Source: Telopea speciosissima (Eukaryota; Streptophyta; Magnoliopsida; Proteales; Proteaceae). From it: a stretch of 64,000 bases of DNA. Where the stretch lies: the NCBI RefSeq assembly GCF_018873765.1, contig NC_057918.1, positions 12,594,862 to 12,658,861 on the forward strand, given 5' to 3'. Under the pieces are notes generated by a model. That model saw only the letters and a program-made list of their open reading frames with translations. It was not told where the DNA came from and did no database searches. This document shows positions 48,547 through 59,800 of the stretch, piece by piece. Both the position numbers and the translations under genes were made by a program. Positions within the stretch are counted from its first letter, which is position 1. Every line of letters begins with the position of its first letter.

Positions 48547-50758
48547 GGAAAAATTACTTGTACACCCCTTAGGCTATTGTTCCTTTTTGGGAAAATTTCA
48601 CGAACACCCCCTAAAAGTATCCAATATCTCAAAAACTTACCATACTTGGCCAAAATGTCACAGACACCCCCTATTTGTATGAATTTATTTCAATTTAGTC
48701 CACTCCGTTAGTCTCTGCAGTTAAGTGTCTGTTAACTTTTTTAAATGGTGAAATTACCCTTACCACAGTGAAATCCCTATAATACCCTTAATGATGAATT
48801 AATGATGTTAGAAGTTAGTTTTTAGAAAAAGACAATTTTGCCCTTGTTTTTATTCAATATTTTTTTTTATTCCTTTTTTCTCCCCTTCTTCTCCTTCTCC
48901 TTCTGTTGTTTCTTCCGCCGCCACCACCACCACCGCCACCCCCTCCAGCCCTCCTTCTATGTCCGCACAATTTCCTCCCCATTTCTTTGCACCACAATCG
49001 AGAATGGATTCCAGAGAGATTGAAAAAAAATGATGGCAGCTAATGGATTTTGATTCTGTGTTGGGTTTGGAAAAATGGGAATAAAAGAAAAGAAATAGGG
49101 ATCCGATGGTTATTGGAAGGGAAAATGGAAAAGGAAATCAAAGACATGATGGGATCAGAAATGATAAATTAGTTGAGGATGGGTGTGGTCATGGCTGGAA
49201 TTCAGATTGGGGTTTTGTTTAGACAAGGATGTGGGTTAGATTACAAGTGAAAAGAAATGGAGAGGAGAATCGGTGATGGTGGGATGAGGGTTTTTAGAAT
49301 GAAAATGATTAAAAAAAAAAATAAAGAGAAAAGAATAGAGATGAAAGGAGAAATAGGGGTTATTGGAGATGATGGCGGTTTTAGCAGAGATGGGTTTTGA
49401 GAGAGGGTCGGTGATGGGGTTTCGGAAATGGAAGATGTATTTGCCTTGTTTTGTCGCCCTTCTTCAGTTCGCTTTCAGCCATGGGTGGAAATGGAAGTCC
49501 GGTCATCTTCTCGTTTTGTCGCCCTTCTTCAGTTCGCTTTCTCCTTGCCTTGCCGCTGGTAATGGTCACCGTAACCGAAGCAGGTGATGGTCACCAGAGC
49601 CGGTGCCATAGAGGGAAGAAGATGAAATGATAATTTTGTCCTTTTATTTAAATAACTAAGGGATAAAATGAATATTTCACCTTTGGGTACTAACTGTGCT
49701 TAACGTTTGGGGTGTCTGTGAAATTTTCCCTTCCTTTTTTCAATACCTCTCATTTTTCAAAACCATACTTGAACACCCCCTCCATTTTACTATTTCAGTA
49801 TTTCTTAGTCAATCACCATTTAGTGATGACATCATAAGTTAGAAAAATCCTAAATACCTAAATTACCCTCCAAGACTAGTGAAGTGACCATTTTACCCTC
49901 TTCTTCTTCCTGCAACACAAAAACTAGCAGAGGTGACAAATATTGAGATAACTGCTTCCCTGTTCAGTAGGAAAAACCTGCAATTGAAAATCCAAAACCC
50001 AGCCCTAGGGTTTCACTTTACCGTTTATTGGCACCATCGGTGTAGCTCGGTGAGGCAACTTTACCTTTTCGAGGTTAGGAAGATCCGACCATTCTCTCTC
50101 TCTTCTCCGGCGGTGACCCTCTTCATCTCTGCTGCTGCTCCTCCAGTGGTGACGGTTGAAGAGATTCTTCTCGCTGTTCTTGTGTTTGTGATTTTATTCG
50201 TACCTCAATCATCTCTCTCTTCCGATCTTGGTTTTCAAGGACCACCAATTCTGAACACTGGAATGATCGGTGAGGGCGTGAAACCATGGAAGACGGGATA
50301 CAAAGAAGAAGAGAGATTGGAGCCAGAATTAGAGCATGTAAAAGCTTGAAGAACCCCTTCATAATCATCTCTCTTCCGATCTAGAATTTCTTCTTGGTCT
50401 CTTAGCTCCATTGATAGATCACCGTCCCCTGTGAAAGCTTTGAAGAACCCCGAAATGTTTAGTGGTTTGGGTGGATTTTTATTGAGATTTGAACCATTTT
50501 GGGGTTCTGGTTTCACTTTATCTGTTTCTTTATTCAAAGCTAACTTCCAACTTGAAAAATGTTATTTGGGTGACCTGGGCATTTGAGGGCAAGTGTAATT
50601 TTACTTCACAAGTTTCAATTGAAATTGTGACAAGGGTAAAATGGATTTTTCCATTCAACCACTAACATAGGTTTCAGCTAGTGTCAAGTAATTGTTTAAA
50701 AAGATTGGTGTATTAAGAAAACGGGCAATAGTCTAAGGGATGTACAAGAAATTTTCCC
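48547..50758. mobile_element. Outer Mutator-like element (non-autonomous), interrupted
   Basis: The left end starts GGAAAAATTACTTGTACACC. The right end, reverse-complemented, starts GGGAAAATTTCTTGTACATC. The first 33 bases match at 29 positions. If the inner element (48589-49730) is removed, the left arm continues in parallel with the right arm for about 60 more bases, e.g. CAATACC against TAATACACC and ACTTGAACAC against ACTTGACAC. Flanks read AAAATTGAA at the left and AAAATTGAG at the right, an imperfect 9-bp target duplication with a 1-base offset. The interior (49740-50690) has no recognised coding; a frame at 50123-50368 (-) has no known relative. Confidence 0.8.
48589..49730. mobile_element. 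Inner Mutator-like element with perfect 9-bp target duplication
   Basis: Ends are GGGAAAATTTCACGAACACC (left) and the complement of GGTGTCTGTGAAATTTTCCC (right). The flanking 9 bases TTCCTTTTT are identical at 48580-48588 and 49731-49739. A 9-bp duplication is the signature of Mutator-superfamily insertion. A second copy of the end-like motif, AAAATGTCACAGACACCCCC, lies inside the left end (about 48652-48671). The interior holds pyrimidine-rich and (CCACCG)-type sequence; the open frames there are low-complexity and unrecognised. No transposase is present. It sits inside the left terminal repeat of the outer element and is therefore younger. Confidence 0.9.
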
Positions 50759-51440
50759 AAAATTGAGTAATAGGTTATGAATACGTGAATTGATTATCGG
50801 TTGATGCTATAAGAGGAACTATTATAAATTAATGAGTATGAGGTCATGAATATGAAAATTGATATGTAAGAATGTTTCCTTTGATCTCCTTGTTTACTAT
50901 ACAAAATTAGTTGGACATTTAATTGAATGATTTGATAATAAGGTTCATTGTGTGATTCCAATATTAGATATTTTCTCATCCATTGATTTCAATATTAGTA
51001 ATAGTCCCCTTATAATGATAAACAATGATTTCGGCTACAAACTCTATTCATCTATTGATTTCAATATTAGTTATCTTCACCTTGGAATTCAGTCCTCTCA
51101 TTCCAATTACAATATGAACATATCAGATCAATTTATCTATTCTTGGTTGTTTACTTGTTCGACTTGGGAAGATAATTTAAAGTGTTTTTATCAAATATTT
51201 CCTCACTATATAAGTTATGAATGTACGATTTCATTACGGTTTAAACCCGAAAATAGATCAATCTAAACCAATATGAACCCGATACTAAAAAGCCAAAATA
51301 AACCAAACCAATTATTTCCTTGCTATAGGTTATGAATGAAAGATTTCATTATGGTTGCGAATTCTTTGCCCAAAGCACCGAGAAACTCGAAGAACTTGAC
51401 ATGTGGGAAGAAACTCTATAACATTGAGGAAAAGTATATC

Positions 51441-51602
51441 TCCTCCAGTTCCCCGCCAGCCTAATTCCCTAGTGCCTATAATAGGGGGTGGACCCCACCC
51501 AGACTGAGTGTTCAGGCAGGGGTAGGGTGGTCATTCCCCCCCCCCCTTTTATTACAGAAATTGAGGGAACTAGGCCGGACAAGGAACTGAAGAGAACAAA
51601 GA
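51441..51602. repeat. Foldback element F7
   Basis: TCCTCCAGTTCCCCGCCAGCC at the left pairs with the right end AGGCCGGACAAGGAACTGAAG. The centre reads GGGTGGACCCCACCCAGACT, GAGTGTTCAGGCAGGGGTAG and GGTGGTCATTCC, followed by a run of C. It is the same subfamily as F3. Confidence 0.8.
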
Positions 51603-51669
51603 TCCGTAACACCGAAGTTGGGCTGGGTTTAAGAATGGCAGTAAATTGAGAGTTGGGCTGAATGCACGA

Positions 51670-51746
51670 GAACGGCTCCCAGCTATTCAAATGGAATCCA
51701 CTTCGTCCCGCAGAATAGATTCCATCTGAACAGCTGAGAGCCGTTC
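51670..51746. repeat. Hairpin upstream of the LSMT gene
   Basis: Arms GAACGGCTCCCAGCTATTCA/AATGGAATC and GATTCCATCTGAACAGCTGA/GAGCCGTTC pair over ~29 bp with a few mismatches around a loop of ~19 bases (CACTTCGTCCCGCAGAATA). It lies ~205 bp before the ATG, so it may fall in promoter DNA. It looks like a small foldback element. Confidence 0.8.
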
Positions 51747-51950
51747 ACGGAACGTGAGCTGGACTCGTAGTTTGAGATCTTTGTCCAAATAATGGTAAAT
51801 TTGTCATCGAAACGTACAAAAGCAAAAGCTTATCCACAAGAATCGACAAACTACAAAATCAACGGCTACATTTCATTACCCCAACGATCAGTTGGGTTGA
51901 GAAGGGAAGTCCGCCAGAGAGACTGAACTGAAAAACTCTGAAAGGAAAGC

Positions 51951-54900
51951 ATGGTCATGGCGTCCCTCCTCTCTCTCCCTTCCTCCTCTTTCTCCTCATC
52001 TTGCTCTTCTTCAGCTTTACTTTACTCTGCTAAAGCTCAATCTTTCCCAAGAAAGGGGCTGACTCTTCATCTTACAAGGTTTCTCATTGTCAATTCACTC
52101 AGCTCACCGGGAAGTGAGACACTTCCACCAGCCGTGCAGAACTTCTGGAAGTGGGTTTGTGACAAAGGAGTGATCTCGGCTAAATCTCCGCCTGTAATGC
52201 CCGGAATTGTACCGGAAGGACTGGGTCTGGTTGCTCAGAGGAATATATCTCGCAACGAAGTGGTTCTTGAAGTACCCAAGAAGTTTTGGATAAATTCAGA
52301 CACTGTAGCCGCTTCTGAGATTGGGAAGGTCTTTGGTGGATTAAAACCATGGATTTCTATAGCTCTGTTTCTTATTAGAGAGAAGGCGAGGGAGAATTCA
52401 CCATTGCGTTGTTACCTTGACATCCTTCCAGAGACCACAGATTCCACCATATATTGGTCAGTGTGGCTTACCTCTTGGGGTATTCAGTGTGGTTTTTTCA
52501 GTTCTGAAAACAAAATTTTAGAGGCTTATTTATGGAAGGCTATTCTCAATTTTCTTGGAAAATTGAAAAATCTCTCTTCGGCTGTTAATAAGTGTTGTTT
52601 GATGTCTCCAGTGCAGGTCAGAAGAGGAGCTTTCTGAACTTCAGGGTTAGTATGCTTTTTCTTGCTTCGACCTTCTGTTTTCTCAAAATGGCAACCATTT
52701 GTAAGATAAACATATCAGCTTGCTAGTTATTTCAAAGGTTTCCATTTCTGATGAAACGACCAAAAGATGGAAGTTTGCTTCCTACATTTGCTTACTACAG
52801 TATGTTGCAGAATCAAATTAGTCTTATGGGGCCGAAGTATAGTTTAGATGAATTAAGTGGATAATGGACACCACAATCTAATTTGGTGGATTTTTGCCAC
52901 TCCTTGTTATGCAATATATGAAAATTGAACTTATGCAGGGACCCAACTATTGAGCACAACCTTGGGTGTGAAAGAATATGTGCAAAGTGAATTTCTTAAA
53001 GTCGAGCAAGAAGTCATACTCCCTCAAAAGAATCTTTTCCCTACTCCTATTACATTGGATGACTTCCTCTGGGCATTTGGGACTCTCAGATCAAGGGCAT
53101 TTTCACGGCTTCGAGGCCAAAATCTTGTTCTAATTCCTGTTGCAGACTTGGTAAGATCTCTGTCTCTTTCTTCGAGTTGTTCTAGGCCAGAATTCTAGAT
53201 AAAATCCGAACTTGTATTCAAGAATAAAAGCATATCTGCATAGGGTTAAGTTCTTCAAATATAAAAAATATTGTATCAAATCAGATTTTTCATCAAAGCG
53301 AACAAAAGAAATAGAATGATTTCGAATAAACAAGTTTATTAGTTTCCCCTGAGATGTTTCAGTCGAATCAATTATCTTTTGGACTCCACATCCTCAATGC
53401 ATCTGTTTTCTTGCTCAGATCAACCACAGTCCTAGCATAATTACAGAAGAATATGCTTGGGAGTCCAAACAAGCAGGTCTCTTCTCCAAGGATCTCCTGT
53501 TTTCTTTGCGGACACCAGTTTATGTCAAGCCTGGTGAGCAGGTGAAATTCTTATAAATTTGAGTTCCTATAGCTGCAAAAACATTCTGATATTTCATTAA
53601 ACATAATGGAATAATTGATAAAACATTGGGACATGTTTGTGTCTGTGTAACACAACAAATCAACTGAGGAATCTTTATCCCGAAGGATGCAAAATACTTG
53701 GAAGCAGCTATGCAATTCTTCAAATGGACCAGAAAATGAATTGTAATACTAAAAGTTTAACATATCAATGTTAAAGTGTCGTTGCATCCAAATCTGATGT
53801 GATAGACATGTTGCTGGTTTCTGTTAAAGAGATACTACTATATAAAATAACTGTAAGAACTGCCATGAATAACACCAGTTTCATTAGTCTTGATGATACT
53901 ATGACAGTTAGGATGGTTTTTTGACAGGTCTTGATCCAATATGATATTGGCAAGAGCAATGCTGAGTTGGCATTAGATTATGGCTTTATTGAATCAAGAC
54001 CAGAACGCAATGCATATACCCTGACACTGGAGATTTCTGAGTCAGACCCTTTTTTCGGAGACAAACTTGACATAGCTGAGTCCAATGGTCTGGGTGAAAC
54101 TGCTTACTTTGACATCATTCTGGGTTGTTCTCTCCCACCAGCAATGCTTCCGTATCTACGGCTGGTGGCTCTTGGAGGAACCGATGCTTTCCTTCTTGAA
54201 TCTATATTCAGAAACAAAGTTTGGGGTCACCTTGAGTTGCCTGTTAGCCGCGCCAATGAGGAGCTTATATGTCGAGTAGTAAGAGATGCCTGCAAGTCCG
54301 CACTCTCTGGCTATCATACTACCATTGAAGAGGTAAGGAGACTTTCTCTATTTAATTTATAATATTCTCTTTGACAAAAGAATATGGTCCTGAGTGACAT
54401 TCAATTATTATACAGTACTACCAAGTATAGGCATTGACACAGCAATGAAAAAATAAATATGGGTTCCTTTGTACAGTTATCTTGTGCCACATTATGGATA
54501 AATGCGTAGACCAGTAAATCTAGCTTCAATTCTTTTGATATTCCATTTTGTCACTTGCTTGAGCCAGACTCAATACATGAACCATTCAGACTCCCAACAC
54601 CTGCATCCATACCATGTAACATAGGCAATGACAAATGGATTCATGTTTTAAGGATGTTTCCGTCAATTTGTGAAATAGTTAGAGACTCATCAAATCAGTT
54701 GAATTTCACATTGGCTCATTCATGACAAGCCAACCTGTGCAACTTCAACTCCGTACTCCTGTTATATGGTTTTCCAAGGTCAGTTGGAAAACGTCTTTAA
54801 GAGATGGAAGCCATATTTACATTCTTCCAGGGGTAATATTTATTATTATAAACCAACATGGATCAATAAAACTAAATCTTAGTATAAATGTGTAGTTTTA

Positions 54901-55141
54901 CTGGATACATGAATGCGGTTTGCAGGATGAGAAGCTAAGGAACGGAGTGAACCTGGTCCCAAGGCTTGAAATAGCAGTTGGAATAAGAGCTGGTGAGAAG
55001 AAAGTATTGGAGCAAATTGATGGGATATTCAGGGAGAGGGAGCTGGAGTTGGATGTGTTGGAATACTACCAAGAAAGGAGGCTCAAAGACCTTGGGCTGG
55101 TTGGAGAACAAGGAGAAATCATCTTTTGGGAGTCCAATTAG
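51951..55141 (+). CDS. RBCMT: Rubisco large-subunit/aldolase lysine N-methyltransferase, chloroplastic (LSMT)
   Basis: Chloroplast SET-domain enzyme that trimethylates lysine in plastid fructose-bisphosphate aldolase and, in some plants, Lys14 of the Rubisco large subunit. Exons: 51951-52456, 52617-52645, 52939-53150, 53419-53541, 53928-54332, 54926-55141. They total 1491 nt, 496 aa, stop TAG, all introns GT-AG. Residues 1 to about 50 are Ser-rich and transit-peptide-like. The split SET domain follows (GLGLVAQRNISRNEVVLEVP at the start, INHS 250-253, LALDYGF 304-310). The C-terminal Rubisco-LSMT substrate-binding domain includes LGGTDAFLLES and YYQERRLKDLGL. Length matches the family. An ATG 6 bases downstream (51957) is an equally possible start. 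Residues Tyr261 and Lys273 differ from pea; see findings. Confidence 0.96.
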
Positions 55142-56833
55142 GGTATGGACTGTGTGTGTGTGTGCTAATTTTGGTGAACGACTATAGAAAAAACAAAACA
55201 AAAGAGAGAGAGGAGCTGGAATCATAAAATGATACAGTGAGGTGTTTAAAGAGTAGTGTTAAGAAGGCTTTTGTTTGGATCATTTTTTTGTCTTGAGTAG
55301 CAATGATAATTGGATATTTCTTAAATAATTTAGTCCAAAGCATCTTACAGTAACTAGTGTAAATACCTAATGGACCTTAGCTTGCATACACATGCATGCT
55401 CACTAATCCATTTTCTAGACTCTTGATCATTAATGTAGGGGGCAAAATGCATTGCCGTGCATAAAACCTTTTGCCCCTACAAACGGTCGTGCCTTCACCT
55501 GTTGAATGGGGGAGAGAGGAGTATATGTTATACATGGCCGTGTTAAAAACTGGGTCCTAACATAAATGTGAATTCAAATGCATTCTTACTTTCCAATGAA
55601 GAGCTAGAACTTGTAAAAGTTTCTGAAGGGGAAAGCTTTGGAGGTGTAGTTCAGTTTTCACCTCTTCAAAATGCCTATGGAAGTTTAGCTGTTAAAATAT
55701 GCCCGAAACTTCATACAGAAAGGAATACGAATTGCAAGGGAAAGAGGAGGGGTTTGGGGGAGAAGTTCCCTTTAAAACCTATGTTTCTCTTCTATCTGAC
55801 AGCTTCGGCAAGGGATGAACCCATCTTAGCTGTCTTTTTCTAGTTTTCTAGTTTTGATTTAATTTTACTTTTCTTCCCATTATTTCTCTTGCGACCAGAT
55901 AGAACCTATGCTCTGTTTTAGTTGCAAATGAAATTAAAGGAATAGAAAGAGAAATTTTCAAACCTAAAAAAGAAACTTTTATAATCATTATTTCACATGA
56001 TTATATTATAATTTCAGTTAATTCTAGATTATAAAAATTCTCTTTACTTTAAATCTAAATCCCTTAAATTTGAAATGTAGAATAAAAATTGCATCTAAAA
56101 AGATTCATTACTAAATATGATAAGAAATTTAAGTAATTTATACAATCATATTAAATAATGGAATCAAATGGAACACCTTTTTTCAAATACGCAGATTCTT
56201 AGTCTTATTTTCTCAAACTGCCATCATCATTGAAACTTGAAAGGTTCTTTTCTAATTGGTAAACTCGTTAAGATTAGTTGTTTGCCGGTACCCCACTGAG
56301 TACGAAGTCAAGGGTTGTCTCCACTCTCCGCGCTCCAGGCCTAGGAAAGTTAGGCAATTTCGGCCAACTCTTCTCTAGAATCGTCATATAAAAAGGAAAA
56401 CAATTTCTCCAATTCTCCCATTATAAGGGATTCCAAGCTCAGGTAAACAACGAAGCAATTCTGTTAAGACTTACCAATTCCAAAACACGATGGAGCCATA
56501 ACATCTGGAATGCGTTTCTCCAAATTTATTTAGATTCATTCTATCAAATAAAATACGTTAAATTATGTAAATTAACAATTAACAAAAAATAAAAAATATT
56601 AGGATCACAAATTGACATATTAACAAAAGAATGAAAGATAGTACCAGGACTCGTGTGAAATTTAAGAACATCAGCTTTCTTTTCTTTCAGTAACTTACAT
56701 GGCTGATCAAGTAGGGAATACACTTGCATTAATCGATGCCATGTCATAAACAGGGTTCCTAGTTCCCATCTTGCGATCTGCGGGAGAGGAATTATGGAAT
56801 TTACAACCTCCGAGCCTTAGATTTACTCGGACC
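55142..56833. other. Spacer between LSMT and O-fucosyltransferase genes
   Basis: The 3' flank of LSMT includes a (GT)n-like stretch at 55151-55164. At 55437-55486 GTAGGGGGCAAAATGCATTG and TGCATAAAACCTTTTGCCCC form a short hairpin. The remainder is AT-rich without a recognised element or gene. The genes on either side converge (+ then -), so both 3' UTRs lie here. Confidence 0.6.
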
Positions 56834-59800
56834 TTATTGGATAACACTTGAGTTAACTGGACTTAATAATCCAATGCAATCTGTCCTTATGCAGAGACAC
56901 TCTTGCGGGTTAGCATAGAAATAATCTTCCTCCTTTGGCTTGTCCACAATAACTCTCCGGTGAGCAGGTTGTCCTACACTTTTCTCATGTGCCAACCTAA
57001 CAGCAATTACAAACTCTTTCCATGAAAGTGTCCTATTCTGGTGCAAATCAAGCAGCTCAACAAGCCTTTTTCGATCCAACAGGATGGTCTTCTTAAACCC
57101 AAAGTACCTGCACAAGAGGTAGTTCCAAACTTCAATCTTGCATGATCTACAGTGGTGTAGAGTTTTACATGTCCACCTAGCTGAGAAATTAACACCACCC
57201 CCCCCCACAAAAAAAAAAAAAAAAAAAAATCTTGACTCTGCAAATTCTACCAGCCAAACAGCATAAGATGTATATTGGTCATTTGGGTCTAAGAAAACAA
57301 CTGTAGTCACTAATCACTGTTGACTTCAGACTACATTGCCATGGTCTCAGCAGTCAGCAGCACCCATTAAGATTGTAAGGTGTTTGTGCCGAAGGAACAC
57401 AGCCATTTGGCTCACAGCCAAATATTTCAACTGCACAGAGTGTTGCTCTGAAGTGCCAACACACTCAGGAACACCTTGTGCAGCCCAGATGTGCAGCATG
57501 GATACCTGTAGCATGCCAGTAACCCACAAACATGGATTATAACAACAGTTATAAGCATAAATATCAGCAAAACATATGAATAAAAAACAAGCATGGTTTG
57601 AGCATTAACCTGCGGTGACCTTCAACAAGTTTCGCCATGTTTCCATCATAAGTGGGGATGAAAATGTCACTAGCAACTGAAACCATAAAATCCAAGGCTG
57701 CCATTTGAGAAGAGTGGTTCTGGAATTGTTGCAGATCCTTTGGATCTAATAGCATCTCCTTTTTCACCTAAAATACCAGTGATCCAAATCAAAGATTAGA
57801 ATATCAAATTTCTTTACTTTGTTGTTGAATGAAAGCAAGTAATGCCCATTACTACACTGAATTGAGTACATTGTCCTCCATATATTGTAAAAAATGGAGC
57901 ATTGGATTTTACAGGTAGGATCATCAGGTAGTTCACATAATTCATCTCCCAGTAAGGGAGGGTGGGGAAGCATTGCTATTAAATGGTGGTCTCAGACATG
58001 CAAGTTGCCTTGCCACGCCAAAGGTGGAGAAAATGAACCCTCATGTACCAACTGATCTATCACCCTCATACTTTTCAGGCCAAAGAAAAACTGATTTAAC
58101 AAGTCAGCAAAATCTACCCAAGTGAATGAGCAGATACAGTGTACTATTAAAAAAGTCCAACAATATGAAGGGTGGCAATAAACTCACAATCCGAGGAAAA
58201 ACATCTTTTAGTGCAGCAAGCCTCCGTTTGCTACCATATATCTCACCAGAAGCAATGTAAATATAAGTGTCCTTCTGGAAGCCTAATGCTTGCAAAACTA
58301 AAGCAGCTTCCTCTGGTGTAAGAGGGCACAAACCTAGGGATCTCCTCTCTGCAGATACTATTTCTTTCTCTTTCCACCAAGGATATGCATATCTGAATGA
58401 TTTACAACAAAATAATAAAAACAAAAAAGAATTTAACTGTGTTTCATCTTTTGAATTAGTAATGGTATAATAAAAGGGTATTTATATCCTCTGATAATAT
58501 AGAAAGACAGATTTTCAGAACCGTTAATGTACACAAGAGGAAGTAAAATTTTCAACTCTGATTTGATGAACTGGAATAGTTTGTTGAATAAATCATGGGC
58601 ATGCCTCCAACAACTGTTCTCTATTTCAAAACTCAACAAGTGCCATAAACCAAGGAAATGCCAATGCCACCAAACCTATAATTTCATAAAGAATGCTCTC
58701 CAAAAAGGCATCCATGTAACTCAAACAATCAAACAAGACATTTTTAATCATCGGACCTCCAATAATTAGGAGTTGCCTTGGCATTTCTTTAGATTAAAGG
58801 TACAGAAAGAAGAGCTGACTTATATAGATGAAAACTGAACACTTTGTAGTTCCTGCCATAGTGTTATAGATTTACAGAGGATATGGGACCATGTGATGGA
58901 TCCCACATGGACCCTCTCCTTGACAGGACATCTAGTAACACAAGAGCTAAGAATCCCTACAAAAGAAATAAGTCAGCAACAAACCTCATCCTCTTCAGCT
59001 CCTCTGCTTCTTCTTCAGTGCAGCCTTGAGTACAACCTGAGAAAGCTAACATGTCCATCTCATATCTCAGATGCAATGCTACAAATGATCCCCTCTGTTG
59101 AAGAATTTGAACCAATTTGTGCCCCAAGGCCTCAATCTGAGGAGTGAATTTCAACGCCTCAAAATTAACACGGCACCTGAGCATCTGAAGGTTGATAGGG
59201 AGCTCATTATTTGCCAGACGTGTATCTGTTTTAATAAAGTGAATCACTTTATACCTGCTTAGAAGTGGCAAGATCTGCAGGATTGATGAAAAATCATCAA
59301 TTAAAATGGAGCGCCATGCAGTTGTTGGTATCAATCATTAGAGGAATCATCAACTATGGGAAGCATAGTCTGAAACTTAAATCGGTCAAACAACACAACT
59401 AAATATCAGGCAGATTCATGACTCATTCGTCACACAAACTCGATATTTCAAAACTAGTCAAATCAAACAACTTAAATCAGTAATATTCAGTCTGATTCAA
59501 TCAGTGATTATACTTTTTAATAACCAGTTTCTCAATATTTCTTATATCTTACTATATTGAATTAGATAGAAAAAGGGAATAGCTGTGTCACCTGTTTCCA
59601 CCATGTCTCTCCCACAAGTTATCAATCTATGGCAACTATCTGCTCATTTCAGGGGCATAATTTATTGGGAGCTCAACAAAAGGATTGTAGCATTCGATCA
59701 GTGAACAGAAACCCTGATTTGGTTTAGCCAATTCAACTTTGACTGGTTCTCAACTAAAGTAGCTAGGATATGCTGAGTTGCCCAATCTATAGCTAACTTG

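Larger units (their letters stand above)
50759..51950. other. Spacer and promoter region of the LSMT gene
   Basis: AT-rich spacer containing foldback F7 (51441-51602) and a second stem (51670-51746). The last ~150 bases before the ATG at 51951 should hold the 5' UTR. No gene is supported; frames around 50952-51266 are AT-rich chance openings. Confidence 0.55.

Noticed and set aside
48838-49587. Open frames inside the inner Mutator-like element as possible captured genes
   Set aside because: They are low-complexity (Phe/Ser/His or Lys/Arg runs) with no splice partners or recognisable family; no donor gene can be named from sequence.
49933-50349. 138-aa frame in the outer Mutator-like element
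   Set aside because: It does not resemble a transposase or known protein, and the opposite strand is equally open; coding cannot be supported.
55151-55164. (GT)n stretch after the LSMT stop codon
   Set aside because: Only about seven units; too short and ordinary to list as a repeat.
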